A stretch of DNA of 7,476 bases from Calditrichota bacterium. Its GTDB lineage: Bacteria > Calditrichota > Calditrichia > Calditrichales > Calditrichaceae. Made by a program: the position numbers and the translations under genes. Where the stretch lies: NCBI GenBank assembly GCA_024278715.1, contig JAJRSN010000429.1, forward strand, positions 1 through 7,476, given 5' to 3'. The notes under the pieces were generated by a model. The model was not told the DNA's origin and searched no databases. It worked only from the letters and a program-made list of their open reading frames with translations. Every line of letters starts with the position of its first letter. Position 1 is the first letter of the stretch. Shown here piece by piece: positions 1 to 6,275 of the stretch.

Positions 1-336
1 AATCAGCCGACGGCAAAAGTCATCGCTCATATTTTGGAACCGGACGCCCCCGATTCCTACGTACGCTGGGGATTTTTTAACACGCTTTTCGAACAAAAAG
101 AATACGCCGAATCATATATTTTGGAAGCCCTGGCGCGCAAAATGTTAAAAGAAAACCCGCGATTAAAAAATGAATTTCGGCGGAAATTACAAACCGATTC
201 CGCTTTTGCCAAAAATCCGCGAGCCGTTCTTCAATGGTTTTACCGGAAATCGCCGTATTGGGATCGATTTAAAGATGTTTATCCCGTGGGACGTATTTTT
301 AATCACAAAATTGTCGAATACTTACCGTTAAATTAA
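1..336 (+). CDS. M14-family zinc carboxypeptidase-like protein, C-terminal fragment
   Basis: The reading frame is open from base 1 and ends at TAA 334-336, leaving 111 residues of a gene that starts upstream of the window. The visible part carries the block 'DSYVRWGFFNTLFEQKEYAE' followed by 'FYRKSPYWDRF' and 'VYPVGRI'. I recognise this as the conserved C-terminal tail of large (roughly 800-900 residue) bacterial M14 metallopeptidases, where it follows the catalytic domain. None of the zinc ligands lie in the visible part, so activity cannot be judged. The next gene begins 15 bp after the stop with its own strong ribosome binding site, so the two are probably co-transcribed. The family call rests on remembered motif similarity rather than an alignment. 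The upstream sequence should contain an HxxE zinc motif. Confidence 0.72.
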   Translation, partial: NQPTAKVIAHILEPDAPDSYVRWGFFNTLFEQKEYAESYILEALARKMLKENPRLKNEFRRKLQTDSAFAKNPRAVLQWFYRKSPYWDRFKDVYPVGRIFNHKIVEYLPLN

Positions 337-351
337 CGAGGAGGCTTTGTA

Positions 352-1257
352 ATGAAATTTCGCGTTATTATTTTTATATTGATCTTTGCCTGGTTGCTGC
401 CGCTTACCGCCGGCGAGCATAAAGATCGTCCTTTTTATGAAATGACCAATCAGCAAATAGATTCAGTTTTACGGGCAGTTAGCAAAATGCCGCTCACCAT
501 CACCGAAAAGATGAATCTGTTCTCAGCCCGTTTTTTAGGAACTCCTTACAATTTAACCTGTGTGGGCGACGGACCTTACGCCCTTTTGGAGAACTGGCCC
601 CTGGTTAATTTCAAAGAGCTTAATTGCATGTCATTTTGCGAACACGTTCTGGCGCTTTCCATCTCGGATTATTGGGACAATTTCTTTGACAACCTGCAAC
701 AGATTCGTTACCGCGACGGGCTGATCGGAATGAAAACGCGTAATCACTACACAATGGCGGACTGGCTTCCGCAAAACAACTGGATTTTACAGGATGTTAC
801 GCGTAAAGTGGGAGGCGAATTCACCAAACAGGTCACCCGTACCATTTCGCATCGCAAATTCTTTGCCGGAAAAGGGATAACCGACACCACGGATGTTCTT
901 CCCGATCGCACAATTACCCTCGATTACATCCCGTCGGATAAATTGACGGAAGTTAAAGACAAAACCAGAACCGGCGATATTTGCGCCGTCATTTATGCTG
1001 ACAAAACCGATATCTTTTCCGCCCACATGATCATGATCATGGAAAGTAACGGCGAAAAGGTGATTCGCGAATCCACCTCGCGCGGCATGTCCACTTTCGA
1101 CACGCCTTACGATCAATGGGTGGAGCTTATTAATACCAAGTACAAAAAACGCTACATCGGGCTTTCGGTTATGCGCGTTCGGGATGAACTGAACACACCC
1201 GGCAGAATTATTAAGCCATGGGAAATACCGACGCTCAAAAAACAGGTTTCTCAATAA
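352..1257 (+). CDS. exported DUF1460 protein, NlpC/P60-like N-acetylmuramoyl-L-alanine amidase
   Basis: This 301-residue protein starts with a signal peptide (MKFR, then a hydrophobic stretch to about residue 20, cleavage near TAG|E), so it acts outside the cytoplasm. There is no lipobox cysteine. The body matches the DUF1460 family: 'FSARFLGTPY' (57-66), 'NCMSFCEHVLAL' (91-102), 'IRYRDG' and 'KTRNHYTMADWL' (118-139), 'TGDICAVI' (207-214), then His225 in 'AHMIMIM'. Family members have an NlpC/P60-like papain fold and are thought to cut muramic acid-L-alanine bonds in peptidoglycan. Cys92 and His225 are my proposed catalytic pair. Cys92 sits in NC rather than the usual DC. The start is fixed by GAGGAGG at 338-344, seven bases before ATG. 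The gene follows an M14 peptidase fragment at 15 bp and precedes another M14 peptidase, which fits sequential breakdown of wall peptides. Substrate is inferred. Confidence 0.83.
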   Translation: MKFRVIIFILIFAWLLPLTAGEHKDRPFYEMTNQQIDSVLRAVSKMPLTITEKMNLFSARFLGTPYNLTCVGDGPYALLENWPLVNFKELNCMSFCEHVLALSISDYWDNFFDNLQQIRYRDGLIGMKTRNHYTMADWLPQNNWILQDVTRKVGGEFTKQVTRTISHRKFFAGKGITDTTDVLPDRTITLDYIPSDKLTEVKDKTRTGDICAVIYADKTDIFSAHMIMIMESNGEKVIRESTSRGMSTFDTPYDQWVELINTKYKKRYIGLSVMRVRDELNTPGRIIKPWEIPTLKKQVSQ

Positions 1258-1436
1258 AGATGAACTCGTAAAAAAATGTACATTTGTAATGGTTCGCAAA
1301 TTATCGCATTCCCTCTCCGGCAATACTGTTTGAAAACAGAAGGAAGGCGGGAAGCGCGCTTACTAACGCGAACATCAATTACGACACACTTTTTACGAAT
1401 TCATCCGTCACAACTTTTCTTTTAAAGGGTTAAATC
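1258..1436. other. intergenic spacer with small palindromes
   Basis: This 179-bp spacer separates the amidase gene from the secreted carboxypeptidase. It holds a perfect 12-bp palindrome, AAATGTACATTT (1274-1285), and a small hairpin CTGTT-TGAA-AACAG (1326-1339). Neither is followed by a T-run, so neither is a classical terminator. The end of the spacer supplies AAAGGG (1424-1429), seven bases before the ATG at 1437. The gap is long enough for a separate promoter, but I cannot identify a convincing one. Confidence 0.4.
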
Positions 1437-3875
1437 ATGTTTTTAAAAAATCAACGCTTGTTGCTAATCGTATTTATTTATTCTTTTTTGATTTCCTGGC
1501 TGTCGGCGTCTTCGAGTTTTCGATACAGTGAGGTTAAGATTTATCTTGATAATCCGGCTCAATTCTCACAACTGGCAAAACAGGGTTTGATATTCGATCA
1601 TATTAAAATTCTTGAAAAAGACGAACCGCGGCTCACGTTCAAAACCGTCGTAAACAATTTGGAATTGCAAATTCTTAGGGAAAGCGGCGTTACTTTTGAG
1701 GTAACGATTCCCGATGTGGTTGAGGCTTACAAATTGAGAACCGCCGCCCAGCCGGCGATTTCGTCCGTTTTAAGCGAAGACACTCCGCCCGGATTCGAGT
1801 TGGGCAGCATGGGCGGTTTTTACACTTTTGACGAAGTGGTAAACGAACTGGATTCCATGTACCTGAATTATCCGAATTTAATTACTCAAAAACAATCCGT
1901 CGGCAAATCCGTCGAAGGAAGAGACCTGTGGACGGTAAAGATTTCCGCCAATCCCCAAAGCGATGAGAACGAACCCGAGGTTTTTTACACGGCGCTGCAT
2001 CATGCGCGGGAACCGGCGGGCATGATGAATTTGCTCTATTTCATGGATTATCTGCTGGCGAATTACGGAACTGATCCCGAAGTCACTTTCCTCTTGGATC
2101 ATCGCGAGCTCTATTTTCTGCCCGTTGTCAATCCCGACGGATACGTTTACAACGAACAAACCAATCCCGACGGCGGCGGACAATGGAGAAAAAACCGAAG
2201 ACCGGTTAACGGCTCCTGGTACGGAGTGGATTTAAACCGAAATTACGGCTATAAGTGGGGATATGACGACGTCGGCTCCAGTCCCTATCCCTTTAGCGAC
2301 ACCTACCGCGGAGACGCTCCCTTTTCGGAGCCTGAAACTCAGGCTGTCAGAGATTTTGTGAACGGCAGACATTTTATTCTTACTCTTAACTATCACACCT
2401 ATTCAAACCTGTTAATTTATCCATGGGGTTACGTCAACGCGCTTACGCCGGACTCTTTGATTTACATGCATTACGCCAACGGTTTAACTCTCGAAAATCG
2501 CTACACCTTCGGCAATGGAGAAGAAACGGTCAATTATGCCACCAACGGCGATTCGGACGACTGGATGTACGGAGAACAAAGCGAGAAACCTAAAATTCTC
2601 GCTTTTACCCCCGAAGTCGGAGACGACAGCGACGGCTTTTGGCCAAATCAGGACCGAATCGTTCCTTTGTGCAAAGAAAATCTTAAAGCCAACCTGAATT
2701 TTGCCTGGTTTGCAGGCGGTCGGCTGGAGACCCAAAACTATTTTATTTCCAACGATGACGATCATAACGGATATCCGGATCCGGGCGAGACTCTCAGTCT
2801 GATTTGCAATGTGCAAAATATCGGGCAGGGTGCGGCGCAAAACGTTACACTGTCTTTGCAGTCAAACGATCCTTATCTTCAAATTCAAAGTTCCGGCAAC
2901 AGCTACTCTTATCCGCAAATCGCCTCCCAGATTGCAGTCACCGATACCTTTTCCGTCTCTGTTAGCTCCGACGCTCCCGACGGACATGAATCCGTTATCA
3001 TTTTAAATATCGAACAAGACGGTTTTACGCGCCATGATACGCTAAACGGTTTTGTGATCGGAACGCCCGTGGTTGCTTTTCAGGACAACGCGGAAGACGG
3101 CATCGGGAACTGGGACACCGGAGAAGGCTGGGCTGTGGCTTCGGAGCAAAATTCCGAAAATCACTTATTTACCGACAGCCCCTCGGGAAAATATTCCAAC
3201 AATGCCGATAATGCGTTAACCCTTAAAAATCCGGTGCTTTTGCCGCAAAGCGACGCGATCTTTCTGACCTATCGCACTCACTGGGATATCGAGCGCCCGT
3301 TCGATTTTGCCACTGTCGAAATTTCCACCGATCTCGTTAGCTGGGATGTGTTAAAAGCTTCGGCAATGTTAAGCGGCTCCGGCAGCGGAAAACAAAGCAA
3401 AAATGTGCCCGGTTACGACGGATTTCGACAAAACTGGCTGACTGAATGGATCGATATTACTTCTTATCAGTCCGCCGGAGAAATATACCTTCGTTTCCGC
3501 CTGCAAAGCGACGGAGGCACGCGCAAGGACGGCTGGTATTTGGATGATATTCAAATTTTAGCTTACAACACCGAACCTTCGCTGGCGGAAGATTATTCAA
3601 AATCATTACCCACAGCGCCGAAATTATTCCGTAACTTCCCGAATCCTTTCAATTCCGCCACGCGCATTCAATTCTTTCTGCCCAAAACCTCCCATGCGCG
3701 CTTAGCTTTGTTCGATATTCGCGGGAAAAAAGTCACGGAATTGTTAAACGGTGTACTGAAAGCCGGAAAACACTCTTTTACGCTCAACGCCCGAACTTTA
3801 AGCAGCGGCGTTTACTTTTACCGTCTTAAAACGGAGCAAGTGAGCTTAACAAAGAAATTGATTTTATTGAGATAA
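1437..3875 (+). CDS. secreted M14 zinc carboxypeptidase with T9SS C-terminal sorting domain
   Basis: The 812-residue protein is built as follows: signal peptide (about 1-24, cleavage near WLSA|SSS), propeptide-like region (about 28-110), M14 catalytic domain (about 125-425), CARDB-like beta domain (about 434-540), a MAM-like or M6-peptidase-type jelly-roll domain (about 545-711, 'DNAEDGIGNWDTGEGW' to 'DGWYLDDIQI'), and a type-A T9SS sorting domain (731-812, 'FRNFPNPFNS' to 'KKLILLR'). By comparison with bovine carboxypeptidase A, the zinc ligands are His189, Glu192 (HHAREP) and His320 (LNYHTYSNLL). Substrate-binding residues are Arg251 (WRKNRRP), Asn267-Arg268 (GVDLNRNY) and Tyr367, and the catalytic base is Glu393 (TPEVGD). 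All key residues are present, so an active exo- or endopeptidase removing C-terminal residues is expected. The tail predicts export through the outer membrane by T9SS, with release or surface attachment. Start chosen for the signal peptide and AAAGGG seven bases upstream. Side-chain preference is not predictable here. Confidence 0.93.
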   Translation: MFLKNQRLLLIVFIYSFLISWLSASSSFRYSEVKIYLDNPAQFSQLAKQGLIFDHIKILEKDEPRLTFKTVVNNLELQILRESGVTFEVTIPDVVEAYKLRTAAQPAISSVLSEDTPPGFELGSMGGFYTFDEVVNELDSMYLNYPNLITQKQSVGKSVEGRDLWTVKISANPQSDENEPEVFYTALHHAREPAGMMNLLYFMDYLLANYGTDPEVTFLLDHRELYFLPVVNPDGYVYNEQTNPDGGGQWRKNRRPVNGSWYGVDLNRNYGYKWGYDDVGSSPYPFSDTYRGDAPFSEPETQAVRDFVNGRHFILTLNYHTYSNLLIYPWGYVNALTPDSLIYMHYANGLTLENRYTFGNGEETVNYATNGDSDDWMYGEQSEKPKILAFTPEVGDDSDGFWPNQDRIVPLCKENLKANLNFAWFAGGRLETQNYFISNDDDHNGYPDPGETLSLICNVQNIGQGAAQNVTLSLQSNDPYLQIQSSGNSYSYPQIASQIAVTDTFSVSVSSDAPDGHESVIILNIEQDGFTRHDTLNGFVIGTPVVAFQDNAEDGIGNWDTGEGWAVASEQNSENHLFTDSPSGKYSNNADNALTLKNPVLLPQSDAIFLTYRTHWDIERPFDFATVEISTDLVSWDVLKASAMLSGSGSGKQSKNVPGYDGFRQNWLTEWIDITSYQSAGEIYLRFRLQSDGGTRKDGWYLDDIQILAYNTEPSLAEDYSKSLPTAPKLFRNFPNPFNSATRIQFFLPKTSHARLALFDIRGKKVTELLNGVLKAGKHSFTLNARTLSSGVYFYRLKTEQVSLTKKLILLR

Positions 3876-4016
3876 AAAATATTATTCCCAAGTTTTATCC
3901 GGTTGATTTTAAAGGAGCGATATTTACTTGAATCTTTCTTTGATCATCTGCGTTAAAATGTTCTGGTTATGAATGCCAATGAATTGTCAAACGAAATTGT
4001 AATCCGGATCAAGGCA

Positions 4017-4045
4017 TTGTTATGCTAATGAATTATTTTTAAATT
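4017..4045 (+). promoter_or_regulatory. possible sigma-70-like promoter for the RelA/SpoT-TPR gene
   Basis: TTGTTA (4017-4022) and TAAATT (4040-4045) are separated by 17 bases and each match four of six consensus positions. Transcription would begin near 4052 and give a leader of about 70 bases that includes the ribosome-binding-site hairpin at 4090-4116. The region is AT-rich, so a match of this quality can arise by chance. Confidence 0.28.
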
Positions 4046-4089
4046 ACGTTGTTGGAGACATCAGATTAAGGTTCCGACCGCGTAAATTT

Positions 4090-4116
4090 GCTCCTTGCAA
4101 TAATCTCAAAAGGAGT
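4090..4116 (+). promoter_or_regulatory. hairpin that would mask the ribosome binding site of the alarmone synthetase gene
   Basis: CTCCTT (4091-4096) is the exact reverse complement of AAGGAG (4110-4115), which is the core of the ribosome binding site seven bases before ATG 4123. A G-U pair (4090 with 4116) extends the stem to seven pairs around a 13-base loop. The left arm is itself an anti-Shine-Dalgarno sequence. Folding would hide the ribosome binding site, giving translational control or a thermosensor-like switch. The pairing is directly visible, but the regulatory role is inferred. Confidence 0.42.
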
Positions 4117-4122
4117 TCGTAA

Positions 4123-5373
4123 ATGAACACGATCATCCAAACCAAACCCGGCATCTCCGAACGCGAACGTCTGCTGATTCTTTATGAGCGATACCGCCAT
4201 GAATACGAAACCAATCTTAACCGCCTTTACAAACAAGTAAGAAAACTTCTTTTGAAAGCCGATATCAATTTTAATATCAAATATCGTTTAAAATCCTTTG
4301 ACAGCTATTTTCAAAAATTAATTCGTTACCGTCAGCGAAACATCAACCCTATTATCATTAACGATTTGATCGGATTGCGTATTATCTGTCCTTTTTTGGA
4401 AGACATTGAACGAGTCGAATCCATTATCCGCGATAATTTTCGTGTCATAGAAATAGAGCACAAAAGGGCAAGAAAAGCGGTTAACGAATTTAGTTACGAT
4501 TCCATTCATCTGACTGTGGAATTACCCGAAAAATACTACACGGGATTCATTCCTTACAGCGGCAGAACCTGTGAATTTCAATTACGTACCATTCTGCAGG
4601 ACGCCTGGGCGGAAGTGGAACATGAGCTTATTTACAAGGCAAATTTTTCGCTGCTTAACGAGCCAATCAAACGCAAATTGGCGTCACTTAACGCCACATT
4701 AACGCTTTCGGACATCATTTTTCAGGAAATCAGGGATTACCAGAAAGAAATAAAAACTCTGCGGGAAAAATGCGACCACACTATGACCGAAAAGATTCTT
4801 TTACCGAACGGTTCGGTTATTTCCGCTAACGGTAACGGCAATGGCGACGGAAAGAACAAAATCGAAGCCTTCGATATTCCCACCGCGATCATTTCCAAAT
4901 CCAATATTGAAAAGCAACTTTTCGATGCGCTCGAAGCGCATAGCAGGCAGGAATTTGGCAAAGCCATACAAATTTACACCTACGTTCTGCGGCAGAAAAT
5001 AAAGCCCGCCATCCGATCCATTGTTTACAATCACCGGGGAATGGCATATTTTGTTCAGGGAGAATACGAAAAATCCCTTACCGATTTCACGAGAGCGTTA
5101 AAATTTGATTCGCAAAATTTAAGAGCCCTTAATAATCGCGGACTTGCTCACCGAATGCTTAGAAAATACGATTTGGCGCTTTTGGATTTTCAGCACTCAC
5201 TGGAAATCGACAGCTATCAACACGAAAGCTACCACATGCGCGCGCTGACCTATTTTGATTTGCAGGACTATCCCAAGGCACTGGCGGATTGTAACAAAGC
5301 CTTAAACCTGAAACCCGATTACACTCCGGCTTTATCTTTGAAAAAAATAATTGTTTCCAGAATGAGTTTTTAA
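4123..5373 (+). CDS. RelA/SpoT-domain (p)ppGpp synthetase fused to C-terminal TPR repeats
   Basis: The 416-residue cytoplasmic protein has no signal peptide. Residues about 30-175 form a RelA/SpoT nucleotidyltransferase domain that transfers pyrophosphate from ATP to GDP or GTP. Visible conserved elements are R55-L-K57 and K65 (RLKSFDSYFQKL, ATP side), D81 (NDLIGLRII, metal), Y125-x-S-x-H129 (SYDSIH, guanine stacking) and E151-x-Q-x-R155-T (CEFQLRT). All equivalents of the Rel synthetase active site are present, so activity is likely. A helical, coil-prone stretch (200-225) and an Asn/Gly linker (235-246) lead to TPR-like helices at 265-298 and three clear TPR units at about 299-332, 333-366 and 367-400. 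The HD hydrolase, TGS and ACT domains of long Rel proteins are missing, so this is a small alarmone synthetase with an added interaction module. GYxSIH reads SYDSIH here. Start: AAAAGGAG (4108-4115) lies seven bases upstream. No antitoxin-like gene is adjacent. The physiological trigger is unknown. Confidence 0.88.
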   Translation: MNTIIQTKPGISERERLLILYERYRHEYETNLNRLYKQVRKLLLKADINFNIKYRLKSFDSYFQKLIRYRQRNINPIIINDLIGLRIICPFLEDIERVESIIRDNFRVIEIEHKRARKAVNEFSYDSIHLTVELPEKYYTGFIPYSGRTCEFQLRTILQDAWAEVEHELIYKANFSLLNEPIKRKLASLNATLTLSDIIFQEIRDYQKEIKTLREKCDHTMTEKILLPNGSVISANGNGNGDGKNKIEAFDIPTAIISKSNIEKQLFDALEAHSRQEFGKAIQIYTYVLRQKIKPAIRSIVYNHRGMAYFVQGEYEKSLTDFTRALKFDSQNLRALNNRGLAHRMLRKYDLALLDFQHSLEIDSYQHESYHMRALTYFDLQDYPKALADCNKALNLKPDYTPALSLKKIIVSRMSF

Positions 5374-5443
5374 GAATCTTCCCTTACTAAAATTTTCAGC
5401 TTTAGAAATACAAATCTCCGGACTATTTTTGACGGACAGCCGT

Positions 5444-5573
5444 GACGAGTAAGATTAAAGTCCTTACAAGATTAAAGATTAAAGGAAGAGTAACAAGGGT
5501 GTGATTCGTAATTAGTTACAAAGTGACAGAGTAACGAGTAGAATTAAAGATTAAAGTTCTTACAAGATTAAAG
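5444..5573. repeat. ATTAAAG / CTTACAAG direct repeats with ACGAGTA lead-ins
   Basis: A 25-base unit at 5453-5477 recurs at 5549-5573 with a single C/T difference. Its parts are GATTAAAGT, then C or T, then CTTACAAG and ATTAAAG. Each copy is preceded by ACGAGTA (5444-5450 and 5534-5540). ATTAAAG occurs six times in all (5454, 5471, 5478, 5543, 5550 and 5567). Between the copies, GTTAC (5515-5519) and GTAAC (5531-5535) form an inverted pair. Function is unknown. Confidence 0.75.
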
Positions 5574-5596
5574 CATTGACAGTAAACGGCAATCTT

Positions 5597-5715
5597 TGCT
5601 TCTTAAAAATCTAAACACTAAACTGCTAAATCTCGATATTAAATCCAAAATCCGAATATCGAAATCCGAAACAAATTCGAATGACTGAATGACAGAAATT
5701 CAAAACAAAACTTTG
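5597..5715. repeat. AAATCCGAA-type low-complexity dispersed element
   Basis: The stretch contains degenerate iterations such as AAATCCAAA (5641-5649), AATCCGAATATCGAAATCC (about 5649-5667) and AAATTCGAATGACTGAATG (5673-5691), ending in GAAATTCAAAAC. I recall similar tracts in intergenic DNA of many environmental bacteria, where they look like dispersed repeats of unknown origin. That is memory, not a search result. Boundaries are approximate, and no coding or transposase sequence is associated. Confidence 0.45.
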
Positions 5716-5758
5716 TTAAGGAAGAATATTCTGAAATTCAGATATTGTGCGGTTTGAG

Positions 5759-5815
5759 TAAAGACCCCCCTTGCCTTCGGCGTTCGAAGGGGGGAAATTA
5801 AAAAGGGGGTCTTTA
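5759..5815. repeat. nested inverted repeat with three alternative G/C stems
   Basis: Outer arms TAAAGACCCCC (5759-5769) and GGGGGTCTTTA (5805-5815) are perfect 11-bp complements. Within them, CCCCCCTT (5765-5772) pairs with AAGGGGGG (5787-5794), and CCTTCG (5774-5779) pairs with CGAAGG (5785-5790) around a GCGTT loop. The same C-run can therefore pair with either of two G-runs. There is no T-run after the stem, so it is not a standard terminator. It resembles a small MITE-like or REP-like element. Confidence 0.7.
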
Positions 5816-5937
5816 ATGCAGAATAAATCGATATTTAACAAGGTCGTTATGCGTGACGAGTAACGAGCAACAAGTCACAAAGTTGGGATTATCGGAAGAT
5901 GGAAGGAAAAGGTTTAATTGTTTAGTTGTTTAGAATA

Positions 5938-5984
5938 AATTCCGTAGGAATTAAATGATAGTAGCCCAGTAATTTATTGCTGGG
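5938..5984. repeat. TCCGTAGGAAT palindrome followed by a CCCAG stem-loop
   Basis: AATTCC (5938-5943), GTA, GGAATT (5947-5952) is a perfect inverted repeat. Twelve bases later, CCCAGTAA (5965-5972), loop TTTA, TTGCTGGG (5977-5984) forms an eight-pair stem with one G-U wobble. I recall a similar pairing of 'CCGTAGGAA' with a following GTAGCCC hairpin in intergenic repeats of other environmental bacteria, so this is probably one copy of a dispersed, possibly transcribed, element. Mechanism of spread and function are unknown. Confidence 0.5.
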
Positions 5985-6009
5985 AATAAGTGACCCCTCC
6001 CTCCTTCTC

Positions 6010-6023
6010 TGCCCTTCAGGGCA
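6010..6023. repeat. small hairpin TGCCCTTCAGGGCA next to a pyrimidine tract
   Basis: TGCCC and GGGCA pair around TTCA. It directly follows a pyrimidine-rich tract (5994-6010) and is followed by AAGGGTGG. There is no T-run, so terminator function is unlikely. It may be a decayed relative of the C-run/G-run hairpin at 5759-5815. Confidence 0.35.
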
Positions 6024-6127
6024 AGGGTGGAAAAGACGTAATGCGTTATGAGCAACAGGTAAGAAAAATGACAAAAGAAAAAGATTATCAGAAAGCAGAG
6101 ACCGGAAACCTGTAATGATTTATTTTC

Positions 6128-6164
6128 CTTTGTGTGCTTTGTGATTCTTTGAGATCTCTTTGGT
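6128..6164. repeat. CTTTGTG degenerate direct-repeat array
   Basis: CTTTGTG occurs at 6128-6134 and 6137-6143, followed by CTTTGAG (6147-6153) and CTTTGGT (6158-6164), spaced 9 to 11 bases apart, with a further CTTTTTC at 6166. Arrays of this word are, as I recall, common intergenic repeats in environmental genomes. Function is unknown. Confidence 0.5.
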
Positions 6165-6251
6165 TCTTTTTCCCGCGTCCGGCAGATGAATTACAATTAA
6201 CGAGTGAGCAAAAATTCGATTTTGATTAACATTTTTACCTTTAGTAATTTA

Positions 6252-6275
6252 CCTCTAAACAACAAAACAAAGAGG
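6252..6275 (+). promoter_or_regulatory. possible hairpin masking the homoaconitase ribosome binding site
   Basis: CCTCT (6252-6256) is complementary to AGAGG (6271-6275), the ribosome binding site located seven bases before ATG 6283. Across one mismatch, TTT (6248-6250) can also pair with AAA (6277-6279). The stem is short and the loop is 14 bases, so stability is doubtful. It is recorded because the alarmone synthetase gene has the same arrangement. Confidence 0.22.

Noticed and set aside
1274..1285. AAATGTACATTT palindrome as a regulator operator
   Set aside because: A single 12-bp palindrome in AT-rich intergenic DNA, far from the next start and with no second copy in the window, is not enough to call an operator.
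787..1323. 178-codon open frame on the minus strand overlapping the amidase gene
   Set aside because: It lies antisense to a well-supported gene with family motifs, has no recognisable domain, and its composition is that expected from the complementary strand of a real gene.
1326..1339. CTGTTTGAAAACAG hairpin as a terminator for the amidase gene
   Set aside because: The stem is only five pairs, AT-rich, and not followed by a T-run.
4123..5373. Toxin-antitoxin operon with the alarmone synthetase as toxin
   Set aside because: No small antitoxin gene lies next to it: the upstream gap has only tiny ORFs and the downstream 0.9 kb is non-coding. A fused-regulator model remains possible and is reported separately.
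5444..5573. CRISPR array
   Set aside because: Only two full copies of the 25-base unit exist, with a spacer of about 71 bases that itself contains the repeat word ATTAAAG, and there are no cas genes.
5759..5815. Rho-independent terminator for the alarmone synthetase gene
   Set aside because: It lies about 390 bases beyond the stop codon and lacks a downstream T-run. The nested symmetric arms fit a repeat element better.
6055..6113. ACAGGT ... ACCTGT inverted pair flanking an A-rich stretch
   Set aside because: Six-base arms 47 bases apart in a long non-coding stretch are expected by chance.
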